64,000 nt of DNA from Oceanobacillus damuensis (lineage in GTDB: Bacteria; Bacillota; Bacilli; Bacillales; Amphibacillaceae), in NCBI RefSeq assembly GCF_001618145.1, contig NZ_LQNF01000025.1:1-64000 (forward strand), given 5' to 3'. Numbering within the stretch: position 1 is the stretch's first letter; every line of letters starts with the position of its first letter. A program made the position numbers and the translations under genes. Under the pieces are notes generated by a model that worked only from the letters and a program-made list of their open reading frames with translations, searched no databases and had not been told where the DNA came from. Of the stretch, positions 26,617-37,100 are shown piece after piece.

Positions 26617-27513
26617 GTGATAGAGCTGAAAAAGATGACAGCGATCAAAAATGACGAGAATGAGGAGATGGACCTTTTAGGTTATCTAACCTGGTATAGC
26701 GTGGGAAAACAATTGGTAGAAGCGAAAGAGTTGGAAATAAAACTGAAAGATGCAGGACTCGACTCAGCGTGGATGCCAAAGCCGATTCGGTCTGCCGATG
26801 CATTCAGACGTGCAACGAAGGAAATCGAGCAGCGGAAAGCAACTTCCAATCCAAGTGTATTTGAAAATATTCTTATTCGTGAAGTGTATTCAGATAAAGA
26901 GCTGATTCAACGGAATATGGTTATCGAAACCGTCGATCAGCATGGGAAAAGATTATCTTATGATTCAAAGGCAGGAATCATCACACTGGATAAGAAAAAT
27001 AATCGGTTGACCTTTACTGTGGAGAATTCCATGGCACAGGAGCTTTCACAGGAAGTTGAAAGAAAGTTCGTTATTTATAGAAGTCATTATGCAGCCCAAC
27101 AGGTTCGGGTCATGGTAAATAGTATAATGCAATCCCTTGCCCCGACACCTGTACGGAAAAACGGGGGAATATATTTTGTCCCGGATTCAAAGAGCATGGA
27201 ATTGGCAAAACTGGTTCAGTTTATTTCCTCACTAGATAACAGTGAAGGGTATAAGATCCCTGTCATTGACAGTATGGACAACCGTCATATGGTCAATAAA
27301 AAACTGCTTGATCATCTGAAATCGGTTTTGGCAGAATGCAGAAACAGCAATCGGCTTTCAAAAGGTCAAATTAAAGTGTTGATTGATGAAGCGAATGGGA
27401 TGATTAAAAATCACCGTAACTATAAATCTATTGTCACAGACGAATCAGCCAGGATGGAAAAAACGATAGCAACGATCCGTAGTGAAATTTCCAGAATGGT
27501 TACGGAAATATAG
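26617..27513 (+). CDS. accessory-module protein upstream of MoxR ATPase (298 aa)
   Basis: A 298-residue soluble protein. It opens MIELKKMTAIKNDENEEMDL, has an internal motif WMPKPIRSADAFRRATKEIE, a central all-beta region and a C-terminal helical coil (LIDEANGMIKNHRNYKSIVT). AAAGGGTGG precedes the GTG. It may belong to an uncharacterised family (DUF6744-like) found next to MoxR/VWA pairs; that name is a memory-based guess. Its position, two genes before the ATPase, suggests a substrate or adaptor of that pair. Confidence 0.55.
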   Translation: MIELKKMTAIKNDENEEMDLLGYLTWYSVGKQLVEAKELEIKLKDAGLDSAWMPKPIRSADAFRRATKEIEQRKATSNPSVFENILIREVYSDKELIQRNMVIETVDQHGKRLSYDSKAGIITLDKKNNRLTFTVENSMAQELSQEVERKFVIYRSHYAAQQVRVMVNSIMQSLAPTPVRKNGGIYFVPDSKSMELAKLVQFISSLDNSEGYKIPVIDSMDNRHMVNKKLLDHLKSVLAECRNSNRLSKGQIKVLIDEANGMIKNHRNYKSIVTDESARMEKTIATIRSEISRMVTEI

Positions 27514-27518
27514 AGAGG

Positions 27519-27728
27519 ATGAAAAACGTGAATCAATTTCATTTGACGAAAATGGGACAGGACTTTTTCGGTTACCATATTCCGGAAATGACTAAGCGAT
27601 TAAAAGGGATTGAAAAGGAAATAAGACAAGCAAACTTTTTAAAAGAAAGAGAATTGCGAATGAAAGAAAAGGAAATACAGATGAAGCAACATGAACTCGC
27701 CATCTTAAAAGAACAGTTATTCAAATAA
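27519..27728 (+). CDS. small coiled-coil protein
   Basis: A 69-residue protein. After a short head (MGQDFFGYHIPEMTKRL) nearly all of it is a charged heptad coil (KERELRMKEKEIQMKQHELA). It is co-directional and tightly spaced between the 298-residue gene and the ATPase. Confidence 0.6.
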   Translation: MKNVNQFHLTKMGQDFFGYHIPEMTKRLKGIEKEIRQANFLKERELRMKEKEIQMKQHELAILKEQLFK

Positions 27729-27755
27729 AATGTGGAAGGGAAAAGGAGGCTACCC

Positions 27756-28892
27756 ATGTCGAACAATTTAATGAAGATAAGGGAAATTAAAGATGCGCTG
27801 AACGGGAAGTATCTGGAGCGTGAACAGCAGGTGGAAGGAATGCTGATTGCCTTGTTGTCCAGGCAGCATATTCTATTGGTCGGTCCGCCGGGTACAGCCA
27901 AGAGCGCCTTGTCGATGGAGTTATCAACCATCATTGAGAATTCAACCTATTTCCAATGGTTGCTGACAAAGTACACGACACCGGATGAAGTATTCGGAGG
28001 AATAATGTTAAAAGACATCGAGGAAGGAATTCACAAACACAATACGGAAAAGAAATTGGCCGAAGCCCATCTCGTATTCTTAGATGAAATATTCAAAGGG
28101 AGTTCCGAGATTCTAAATGCGTTGTTAAAGGCGATTAATGAACGCACGTTTGAAAATGGTACCGAAGAAATGGATATGCCCCTGATGACACTTGTGGGAG
28201 CAAGTAATGAGTATCCCGATGAGGAAGATGGATTGGATGCCTTGTTCGACCGATTTCTGCTGCGATTTGAAGTGGATTACATCAAGGACCGTCGTAATCT
28301 CCTTAAAGTGATGAAAGGAACTGGGCAAGAGCAAGAAATGCCTACGATCTCGCTGGAAGAATTGGAAAACCTCCAATTCCTGCGTGAAATGGTTGCCATT
28401 CCCGATGAGGTCTATGAGAAAGTGGCAGACATCTGGGAGGAATTACGCGATGAAGGAATCTTTCCCTCGGATCGAAGGATACAGCGCTGCTATTCGGTCT
28501 TGCAGGCCAAGGCACTGATGGAGCAACGGCAAATCGTCGAAGTGAAAGACATTTTATTTTTGCAGCATGCCCTGTGGCAAAATATCGATCAAAAAGGACA
28601 GGTTACCGAAATCATCCGTAAGCATGCACAAGATGTTGTTTCCCGTTTGCTTGAATCCGTAACCGAAGAATCAGCAGACATCATGAAACAGCTGCAAGAG
28701 AGTGAAAACACAAATTATGTATTGGAAGCAACCCAAAAAATAAAGTCGCTTGCCAAAGAGTTAAATAATGTGAAGGAGAAGCATCCTGCTCGCATACAGG
28801 ATATTGAGAAAGTAAGTGAAAAACTCAGAGAGAATCTGGAGACGTTAACAAATTCGGTTTTGGAACCGATTGAAGAGCCAATGCCAAATTAA
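27756..28892 (+). CDS. MoxR-family AAA+ ATPase (RavA-like)
   Basis: About 378 residues. Walker A is GPPGTAKSAL near residue 45, Walker B LVFLDEIFKG near 108, sensor 1 LVGASNEYPD near 150 and the arginine finger region LFDRFLLRFE near 165. These are the hallmarks of the MoxR/RavA clade. A coiled C-terminal extension follows residue 290. ATG 27756 follows AAAAGGAGG. MoxR ATPases act as chaperones with VWA-domain partners, and the VWA gene is next but one element downstream, after a hairpin. Confidence 0.87.
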   Translation: MSNNLMKIREIKDALNGKYLEREQQVEGMLIALLSRQHILLVGPPGTAKSALSMELSTIIENSTYFQWLLTKYTTPDEVFGGIMLKDIEEGIHKHNTEKKLAEAHLVFLDEIFKGSSEILNALLKAINERTFENGTEEMDMPLMTLVGASNEYPDEEDGLDALFDRFLLRFEVDYIKDRRNLLKVMKGTGQEQEMPTISLEELENLQFLREMVAIPDEVYEKVADIWEELRDEGIFPSDRRIQRCYSVLQAKALMEQRQIVEVKDILFLQHALWQNIDQKGQVTEIIRKHAQDVVSRLLESVTEESADIMKQLQESENTNYVLEATQKIKSLAKELNNVKEKHPARIQDIEKVSEKLRENLETLTNSVLEPIEEPMPN

Positions 28893-28900
28893 TCACATAA

Positions 28901-28946
28901 TAAGAAGTGTTGAAGGGTTTCCTCCTTTAGCACTTCTTTATTTTTT
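28901..28946 (+). terminator. attenuator between ATPase and VWA genes
   Basis: AAGAAGTG and CACTTCTT with an internal GGGTTTCCTCC loop, followed by TATTTTTT. It lies in the 69-base gap before the VWA gene, so only part of the transcripts would continue. Confidence 0.65.
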
Positions 28947-28961
28947 GGAGGAGTGTTGAAC

Positions 28962-30407
28962 ATGTATACGATTAAGACAGATACGAATCAGTCCGTCCTG
29001 AATACGGATAAATATGACCAGAGGGGATTTAAAAAGCTGTATGCCATGTCCAAGGGATTGCAAAATCTAAACGAATTTGAACAGCCTTTTCCAACGTACG
29101 AATCACTCTTAAGTGATATATGGGCAGGCTTGTATAAAGTGAATCCGAAATTAAAGGAGCTGGAGATAGTGAGCGATTACCTGTATCCAAATCATTCACT
29201 GATGCAACGAATGATGGATGATGAGAACTTCCACCATTTTAGGGAGTACACCCGTCTGGATGACTTGTCTTCAGCAATCGGAACAGTTCAGTTGGGAAAG
29301 AAAACAAAGGAATGGCTACAGGAAGAACAGCACAATAATAATGAATTGAACAAAACATTAAAGGATATCGAGCGGATGCAGCGGCAGTTGAAACAACAGG
29401 AACAGGATAATGGAGTTGGTAATGGGAATGAAAGTCTGCAAGCAGATTTACAGAAGTTATTGGCCAATCTGCATGAACAAATAGACAAGGCATTACGTGA
29501 TAATCATATAGGATTCGGAAAAGCAATGAAACAAGCGATGCAGGACACACAGGATACAAGGGAGTCTGTAAAATCACTGATGGGCGGAACCAAAGCAGGC
29601 AGTGGAGAAGCGGAGCTAAAAAAGGTACCCCTCCGTGATCAATTGAAGTTAGCGGACAAAATGGAAGAACAAAAGAAAATGAAAGAAATTGCTGATTGGG
29701 CTGGAAGATTCAAGCAAATTGCCCGCAAGAAGCAAAAGAACAAACATAACAAGGCAACAACGAGAAGTGGCATTACATTAGGAAATAACCTGGAAAGGGT
29801 CTTGCCATCGGAACTGGCTATGTACAAGAATGAGGCAACAAAAATGGATTTTCTACGCCTTTTTTCAAAACAGAAAACACGTCAATATGATGCAAAGGGG
29901 AAAGATACGTTGGGAAAAGGTCCATTCATTCTTTGCCTGGATCAATCCGGCAGCATGAATAACTTGGATTCGCAATCCAAAGGCTTTGCATTAGCTCTGA
30001 TGAGTATCGCTAAAAGGCAAAAACGAGATTTTGCCTTGATACCATTTTCTTCAAAGGCATATAAATATCTTTATAAAAAAGGAAAGATTGAGGCAAAAGA
30101 TATGGTCGATCTATGTGAAAGATTTATTGGGGGAGGAACGAATTTTGAAGCTCCTTTAGGAAAAGCGTTGGAAGTTATAAATGAAAGTAGTTTTAAAAAA
30201 GCTGATATTGTATTTGTGACTGATGGAGAGGCTAGTGTAACAGAGTCATTTATAAATGATTTTCAGAAGCAAAAACAAAGGAAGGAATTTAACGTGTTGT
30301 CGCTAATAATTGGATACCGAAGTGATACCGTCAACCTTTTTTCCAAAAAAATTATCCAAATAAATAATTTCCACGATGAAGGAACTTTCACCGCTTTTGA
30401 AATATAA
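28962..30407 (+). CDS. VWA-domain protein (ViaA-like)
   Basis: About 481 residues. An N-terminal helical half contains a long glutamine-rich coil (ERMQRQLKQQEQDNGVGNGN). A C-terminal von Willebrand A domain follows, with a complete MIDAS: DQSGSMN near residue 325, GGGTNFEAP for the threonine and VTDGEAS for the late Asp. GGAGGAG precedes ATG 28962. With the upstream MoxR-type ATPase it forms a RavA/ViaA-like chaperone pair, whose general role is metal- or cofactor-dependent remodelling of protein complexes. Confidence 0.85.
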   Translation: MYTIKTDTNQSVLNTDKYDQRGFKKLYAMSKGLQNLNEFEQPFPTYESLLSDIWAGLYKVNPKLKELEIVSDYLYPNHSLMQRMMDDENFHHFREYTRLDDLSSAIGTVQLGKKTKEWLQEEQHNNNELNKTLKDIERMQRQLKQQEQDNGVGNGNESLQADLQKLLANLHEQIDKALRDNHIGFGKAMKQAMQDTQDTRESVKSLMGGTKAGSGEAELKKVPLRDQLKLADKMEEQKKMKEIADWAGRFKQIARKKQKNKHNKATTRSGITLGNNLERVLPSELAMYKNEATKMDFLRLFSKQKTRQYDAKGKDTLGKGPFILCLDQSGSMNNLDSQSKGFALALMSIAKRQKRDFALIPFSSKAYKYLYKKGKIEAKDMVDLCERFIGGGTNFEAPLGKALEVINESSFKKADIVFVTDGEASVTESFINDFQKQKQRKEFNVLSLIIGYRSDTVNLFSKKIIQINNFHDEGTFTAFEI

Positions 30408-30415
30408 TTGCCAGA

Positions 30416-30447
30416 ACAGGCTCCTGTATGCTGGAGCCTGTTTTCTA
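30416..30447 (+). terminator. terminator of the accessory module
   Basis: AACAGGCTCC and GGAGCCTGTTTTC form a 10-bp stem with a TGTATGCT loop and a short T run. Confidence 0.85.
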
Positions 30448-30568
30448 TTATATACATAAAATTAATGTATGGGAGTGTAAAATAATAGCGAAGTGAAGCC
30501 GTACGCTCTCTCGCTTATACAGTTTAATTTGCACTCCTTCTTTTTGCCTTTAATATTACTTTTTAAGA

Positions 30569-32956
30569 CTAAATCATCAGATTTTCTGAATTGGAATTGA
30601 TCTCTTGAGTCCAATCTTCGATTTGTTTAATTTTTAATGATACATCTTCTGTTTTCTCTTTTTTTAGATGAAACTTTAAATGTACTATATCTAAATAGTA
30701 AAGAAACATTAAAATATCTTTTGCTGTACGTTTTTTTTCCTCTATTGAAAAATGTTCTTTAAATGAACTTGTAAGTAATTGTCTAGATCGTTCTTTTAAA
30801 TGACTTTCAGTATTCAAGATTAATCTATACATACTATTTTTAAAATAAAAATGTACTTCGGATGGAAGCTTTGATAAAATATCAGGATGTCTAGTTAATT
30901 CTTCAACACTGCATTTATAGTTGAAGGTAGCAAATGCTTCTAAGATTCTCCTTAGATTATTTCCGATATTTAAGTCATTAGTAGAACTATCTATTATAAA
31001 ATCAAATGCACTCTGAATTAAGGTTGAATATTCATCAAAATTTTCTTGTTTTACTACATCTAGTTCTTGGCTATCTAAATAAAATAATTTTAGTCCTTTA
31101 TTTTTATCAGTAATATTTAAATCACTATATACTTTGGCCATATTGTATAGAACATCTAAATCATGACTGAAAATAACTGATTTGCTTTTTTCATTACCAT
31201 AATGTAATTCATTAAGAATATATCTTAAAAACGAATATACGCCAACTTTATTTTCAAAATCAAAACTTGATAATGGATCATCTAGAATTAAAAGACATTC
31301 ATTCTTAAATAAATCTTCCATACTTTTATTTTGGAACAAGGTAGAGAAGAAATAACACAATGAAATTATATTTTTTTCGCCAATTGATAGAGAACTTGGT
31401 TTAACAGGCTTTCCTCTACTCATTACTTTATAGGAGTCCTTAGATGGTTCTAAGTATAATCTGTTTTCATCATAAAAAATATAACGTAAGTAATTGTTTA
31501 TTAATTCAAGGGCAATTTCTACATTTTCTAAACTTGCTTGCTTTTTATCGATTTTCCCCTGTATATTATTAATCTCTTTATTTCCGCTTATTTTATCCGC
31601 TTTAGCTTCCAAGAAAAGCTTATTCTTTTCTTTATATAAGTTTAGTAACTCTTTACACTCTAGATATGCCAATTTTTTATTGATATCTTTTAGCTCGTCG
31701 GCTATGGTTTTTTTTATGGTGATTTGTTTATTAAATTTTTTTACTTCTAAATTTACTGTTTTAATACATTCATTGATAATGTTGACTAAATGATTAATGT
31801 CAAAATCTATTCTTATTGGAGAATAAGGATTATTTTTTTTATTATTTTGTTCAGACTCTAATCGTTTTATAAATTCATTGTAAGATTCGATGTGAGTTTT
31901 AAGATTGTTGATTATCTTGTCATCAACAATTGTTTCGATCGATGAAACATCTATTTTATAATATTTGACTTCTATCTGGTTTAAGGTGTTTTTTAAATTA
32001 TTCGCAGCCTCTGTATTTAGGATTTTTCCGATGGTTTCAAGAACCATTGATTTATGATCGATATCGACATTTTGAAAACATATCGGGCATGTATTGTCTG
32101 AATTGTTTAAGAATATGTTAGCATCAGTAGTTTTTTTATTGTCTAATGATTTATAGACCTCAAGGATTTTTTGTTCTTTTTCACTTAGGTGTGGTTGTTG
32201 TAATTCTGATTTTAAAAGGTTAACTAACTTTTCAATATTAATATCTAATAATAAAGGTTCAACGTCTTTGATTGGAGTAGCCGATTTTAATTTTAGATAT
32301 TTACTATAAGTATTCTCAAATACAGTAAAAAGATTTTCATAAGAATCATTAATACTCTCAAAATTCATTAGCTCTCCGAATAGATTAGTATCAACTCTAC
32401 CCAATGTTTTTAAATCATTTATATTTTGGTGTCTAACGGACCAAAGTTGTCTGAGTTTATTTTTAATTTGTTCCTTAATATTAAAATGCGAATCTATGTT
32501 ATTAGGGTTGGACATTTTCTCTACCTTTTCGATGGTAGTATTATACTTTTCTTCTGACTTTTTTAGATCTTCTTCTAATGCCTCTAAATCTTTTTTAATA
32601 TCTAATTGTTCGCCAAACATAACTATAGTTCCAAGACCACTATCATTAAATGAAACAGTGTCATGAGTAAACTCTTCATTATGTACATAGCATGGTATAC
32701 TAATTTTCGATGTGTCAATTAGCTCTATACCCTGAGAGGGATGGGCTTTTAGTTTATAAAACTCTATTGACGAAAACTCCTTTTCTTTAGTAGGTTCAGA
32801 ATTGAATACTTCTTGAAAAGCACGTGAAATAGAAGATTTACCACTCCCATTTTTTCCATAAATAACTGTAGCAACTTGCTTATGATTATGGAAAAGTTTA
32901 AATTCTTTTTGTGAATTAAAATAACCGCCTGAAATTTTGATTGTTGAAATACTCAT
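30569..32956 (-). CDS. RloC/PrrC-like anticodon-nuclease-type ATPase
   Basis: A 795-residue ABC/SMC-like ATPase. Walker A YGKNGSGKSS is at 33-42. Two long coils flank a CPIC zinc hook (Cys290, Cys293). The ABC signature and Walker B follow late (LSIGEKNIISL, then CLLILDDPLSSFD). The C-terminal domain has R-x3-E (Arg669, Glu673 in RRILEAF) and a downstream His719 in TESH. In PrrC/RloC, Arg, Glu and His of a HEPN nuclease cleave tRNA anticodon loops when phage DNA damage or RM inhibition is sensed. Family membership is inferred from layout (AAA_13 type) and the zinc hook. A DNA-linked HEPN toxin of another kind is possible. It is divergent from the RM genes 0.5 kb away. Confidence 0.72.
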   Translation of the reverse strand: MSISTIKISGGYFNSQKEFKLFHNHKQVATVIYGKNGSGKSSISRAFQEVFNSEPTKEKEFSSIEFYKLKAHPSQGIELIDTSKISIPCYVHNEEFTHDTVSFNDSGLGTIVMFGEQLDIKKDLEALEEDLKKSEEKYNTTIEKVEKMSNPNNIDSHFNIKEQIKNKLRQLWSVRHQNINDLKTLGRVDTNLFGELMNFESINDSYENLFTVFENTYSKYLKLKSATPIKDVEPLLLDINIEKLVNLLKSELQQPHLSEKEQKILEVYKSLDNKKTTDANIFLNNSDNTCPICFQNVDIDHKSMVLETIGKILNTEAANNLKNTLNQIEVKYYKIDVSSIETIVDDKIINNLKTHIESYNEFIKRLESEQNNKKNNPYSPIRIDFDINHLVNIINECIKTVNLEVKKFNKQITIKKTIADELKDINKKLAYLECKELLNLYKEKNKLFLEAKADKISGNKEINNIQGKIDKKQASLENVEIALELINNYLRYIFYDENRLYLEPSKDSYKVMSRGKPVKPSSLSIGEKNIISLCYFFSTLFQNKSMEDLFKNECLLILDDPLSSFDFENKVGVYSFLRYILNELHYGNEKSKSVIFSHDLDVLYNMAKVYSDLNITDKNKGLKLFYLDSQELDVVKQENFDEYSTLIQSAFDFIIDSSTNDLNIGNNLRRILEAFATFNYKCSVEELTRHPDILSKLPSEVHFYFKNSMYRLILNTESHLKERSRQLLTSSFKEHFSIEEKKRTAKDILMFLYYLDIVHLKFHLKKEKTEDVSLKIKQIEDWTQEINSNSENLMI

Positions 32957-33466
32957 TTGCTTCCCTCCAAATTACTTAGATATTTACCTCTAAGTAAAGT
33001 TTATAGTTACAATTAACTATACCACTATTGGATAAATAATCTATTATTTGTTTTAGTTTTGTGGAAAATTATAGAAAATAAGAAGGTTAATTCATTTTAA
33101 ACAATGTGATTAAATCAGCTTCTTACCAAAAAAATATAACGAATTACAATCTACTTAATATCGACTATTGCTATAATAAACATATGAAAAAAGGTCAACT
33201 AGTAAAATAAAGTACCCTATTGAGAGACCTTAAAAAAGTTCCGCCCTTAGGGTACTTTTATGTACCTTAAATTACAGATAGATTTTTACAAATTTCAAAG
33301 GAAAAAATCACATCACGAAGTAATCAATTAATTGATAAACTGAAAAATTAAAGTTATAAATATTTGTTCTCCTAGAGTACACGCTGTTCAAACAAATAGA
33401 AATGTAGTAATATCAATATATAAAGTTGTTCAAACAGACTTGTTCATTGAATGGGAAGTGAGAGTG
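32957..33466. promoter_or_regulatory. divergent intergenic region of the defence island
   Basis: 510 AT-rich bases separate the minus-strand ATPase from the plus-strand recombinase. They hold an 11-bp hairpin (33209-33258) and two exact TGTTCAAACA words (33385-33394 and 33427-33436). No open frame of interest is seen. Promoters for both directions are expected but not assigned. Confidence 0.5.
33209..33258 (+). terminator. AAAGTACCCTA/TAGGGTACTTT hairpin
   Basis: An 11-bp perfect stem with a 28-base loop, followed by TTATGT. It may be a terminator of a short RNA starting upstream, or a recombinase site arm. The T tract is short. Confidence 0.45.
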
Positions 33467-34072
33467 GTGATTTTTGGATATGCAAGGGTTAGTACGAAAG
33501 ATCAAAATTTAGATCGCCAGATAAAGGAATTGGAAAAATTTGGGTGTGATAGAATACTTCGAGAAAAACAATCTGGTAAAAACTTTGAAAGACCTGTTTA
33601 TAAAGAAATGCGTTCTAAGATGCGATTTGGAGATGTTTTAGTTGTACATGATTTAAGTCGATTTGGTCGTAACAAACAGGAGATAAAGGAAGAATGGGAA
33701 GAACTTGTTAAAGAAGAAATTGATATTGTCGTTTTAAACATGCCAATTCTTGATACAAGAAAATACAAAGAATTAGAAGGTGTTGGACAATTAGTTTCTG
33801 ATTTAGTGCTTACGTTGCTATCATGGATGGTGGATGAAGAAAGAGAGCGTATTAGGGCTGCTCAAAGAGAAGGAATAGAAATTGCAAAGCAAGAAGGTAA
33901 GTTCCGCGGTGGCAAGAAAAAATATCATGCTGGGGCTACTGGTAAAGATAAAGTGATTTATGATAAGGTAATACAGTTATTAAAAGAGAAAAATAGTGTT
34001 ATTGATATACATCGTGAAGTAGGAATATCCAGAAATACCATTTATTCAATAAAAAAGCAATTAAATAGTTAA
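33467..34072 (+). CDS. serine recombinase (resolvase/invertase type)
   Basis: About 201 residues, starting VIFGYARVSTKDQNLDRQ with the nucleophilic Ser9. The catalytic block VVHDLSRFGRNKQEI and the long E-helix LVLTLLSWMVDEERERI follow, then a C-terminal HTH (VIDIHREVGISRNTIYSIKK). The length fits small resolvases/invertases. GTG 33467 is preferred, with GGGAAGTGAG upstream. It lies 60 bases before the RM gene. It may resolve plasmid or transposon dimers, or move the neighbouring RM cassette. Confidence 0.88.
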   Translation: MIFGYARVSTKDQNLDRQIKELEKFGCDRILREKQSGKNFERPVYKEMRSKMRFGDVLVVHDLSRFGRNKQEIKEEWEELVKEEIDIVVLNMPILDTRKYKELEGVGQLVSDLVLTLLSWMVDEERERIRAAQREGIEIAKQEGKFRGGKKKYHAGATGKDKVIYDKVIQLLKEKNSVIDIHREVGISRNTIYSIKKQLNS

Positions 34073-34132
34073 TAGGATTTAATTTTAAACGTATTAGATT
34101 CAACAATATAAGTAAATAGAAAGGTGACCAAA

Positions 34133-37100
34133 ATGGAAACAACACCATATAAAAGTTTTCTAGAACTTATTCAAGAGATTGATACAGTAGAACGTGAACA
34201 AAGAGATCGAGGTACACTTTTTGAATTGTTAATTTCCGCTTATTTAACACATGAACCAATGTATACACGTTTATTTGATGCAGTATGGCCTTTGAATGAA
34301 GTGCCGATAGAATATAATATTCCAAAACATGACACAGGTGTTGATTTAGTTGCCAGAAAACGAGATACAGGGGATTTAGTAGCTGTTCAATGTAAATTTT
34401 ATTCAAAAGATACTATTATCCAAAAAAAACATATTGATTCATTTTTAAATGAAATTGGAAAAAATTATTATACAGAAGGTTTAATTGTTACAACAACTGA
34501 TAAATGGAGTAAGAATGCAGATGACGCTTTGAATAATCGTAATAAGGCAATCATGCGGATTTCTTTATCCGATTTAGCTGACAGTCGTATTGATTGGTCT
34601 CAATATTCATTCCATAGACCTAAAGAGGTTTTTCTACAAGATAGGAAAACACCAAGACCTCATCAAAAACCAGCGATTGAAGCTGTTATAGATGGATTCA
34701 AAAATGCTAATCGGGGAAAACTCATTATGGCTCCAGGTACGGGGAAGACATTTACTTCACTGGCGATTGCGGAAAAAATGGCATCAGAAAAAGAAGGTAC
34801 TTTTAAGGTGTTGTATTTAGTACCAAGTATCCAACTACTATCACAAACCCTCCGAGCGTGGAACGCAGACACTCAATATAATATTGATTCAATCGCAGTA
34901 TGTTCCGATCGAAAAGTAACTAAAGAAAGAATTGGCACAGAAATTGAAGATATTGCAACTACAGATATAGGATTCCCAGCCACAACAAATGCCCTGAAAT
35001 TGCTAGAGTATCAAGAAACCATTGAATCAAAAAGTATTACAACGGAATTTATTGCTGTTTTTTCTACATATCAATCCATTGATGTCATTATAGATGCTCA
35101 AAGGGATGGCTTTTATGATTTTGATTTAATTATTTGTGATGAAGCACACCGTACAACAGGTACGACAGAGTTAAATCAAGAGGCATCAGCGTTTACCAAA
35201 GTACATAGTAATAGTAATGTTCAAGCAACTAAACGACTTTACCAAACAGCAACTCCACGTGTTTACGGTGAAGATGCTAAGAAAAAAGCTGAAGAAAATT
35301 CTATCATTATTGCAGACATGAATGATCCTGATACATATGGAGAAGAGTTTTATCGCCTTGGATTTGGTGATGCTATCCGTAAAGGTATTCTAACCGATTA
35401 TAAAGTAATGGTTTTAGCTGTTGAAAAAGATGTCATTGCTAGACGGTTTCAGGATATGTTAGCTAATACCGAATCTGGTTTAGCATTTGATGATATCACC
35501 AAGATTGTGGGATGTTGGAATGGACTAGTTAAACGGGATGGAAATAGCAATAAAACGCTAGGTGAACCGATGAAAAGAGCAATTGCGTTTACAGGAACGA
35601 TAAAAGACTCCAAGAAGATCACTGAAATGTTTTCAACTGTAGTAGACGAATATTTATATAAGAGCGGTGACGTTTCTGAGCCTTTTTCTATTGAAATTCA
35701 ACATGCAGATGGATCAATGAACGCTGTCGAGAAAAACGAAAAAATCAATTGGCTAAAAAGCAAAGTACCAAAAAACACCTGTCGGGTATTATCTAATGCT
35801 CGCTTTCTGACAGAAGGTGTAGATGTACCAGACCTTGATGCAGTTATGTTTCTAAAACCAAGAAAATCTAAAATAGATATTGCACAAGCTGTTGGACGGG
35901 TTATGCGTAAGTCGGAAGGAAAGGATTATGGCTATATCATTCTACCAATTGGGGTACCAGCAGGGGCTGAAGCACATTCTATATTAGATAATAACGAAAA
36001 TTATGCAGTAGTTTGGGAAATATTAAACGCTCTTCGTTCCATTGATGAACGCTTTGATGCCACAATTAATAAGCTTGAATTAAATAAGAAAAAGCCAGAT
36101 CAATTACAGATTATAGCTGTAGGAGATGCTCCAGAAGAAGGTTTAGAGCAAACGAGTGGACATGAGCAATTAACTGGAGAATCAGTATTGTTTGAGGAAG
36201 ATTTATCAGACTTAGAGCGAGCCATTTATGGGAAAATTGTTCAAAAAGTTGGTAATGTACGCTATTGGGAACAATGGTCGGAAGATGTTGCAGAGATTGC
36301 TCAAAAGCATATATTGCGAATTAATGTTATGTTGGAAGATAAAAAAAGTGATGCCTATAACGAATTTAAAAAGTTTGTAAAAAGTCTTCATCATAACATT
36401 AATGATTCTATTACGGAACAACAAGCAATTGAAATGTTGTCACAACACTTGATTACAAAGCCTATATTTGAGGCGTTATTTGACTCGTATAGCTTTGTGA
36501 ATAATAACCCCGTATCACAATCAATGGAATCCATTTTAGACATATTAGATAAACAAGGGCTTATGAAAGAACAAGAACAGTTAGAAGGTTTTTATGAAAG
36601 TGTTCGTATTCGGGCAGAGGGTATTGACAACTTGGAAGCTAAGCAAAAAATTATAATACAGCTTTACGACAAGTTCTTTAAAGTTGGCTTCAAGGAGACG
36701 ACCGATCGTTTAGGTATTGTTTTCACACCACTAGAAGTGGTGGATTTCATTATTCGCTCAGTTGACGTTGTTCTAAGTAAACATTTTTCTAAATCTATCG
36801 GGGATAGGAACATTCATATACTAGACCCATTCACAGGTACGGGTACTTTTATTACTAGAATCCTAAATTACTTAAAGAGAGAACTAGACCAAGGGAATAT
36901 AGAAATGGAAGACCTAGTTCGAAAATATACTCAAGAATTACATGCTAATGAAATCGTATTGCTCAGTTATTATATAGCTGCAATTAATATAGAAGAAACT
37001 TTTCATAGTATAGTAGAAGACGACTACAAACCATTTGAAGGAATAGTTCTTACGGATACTTTTGAGAGTACTGAACATAACGAATACTTCGATGGAATTC

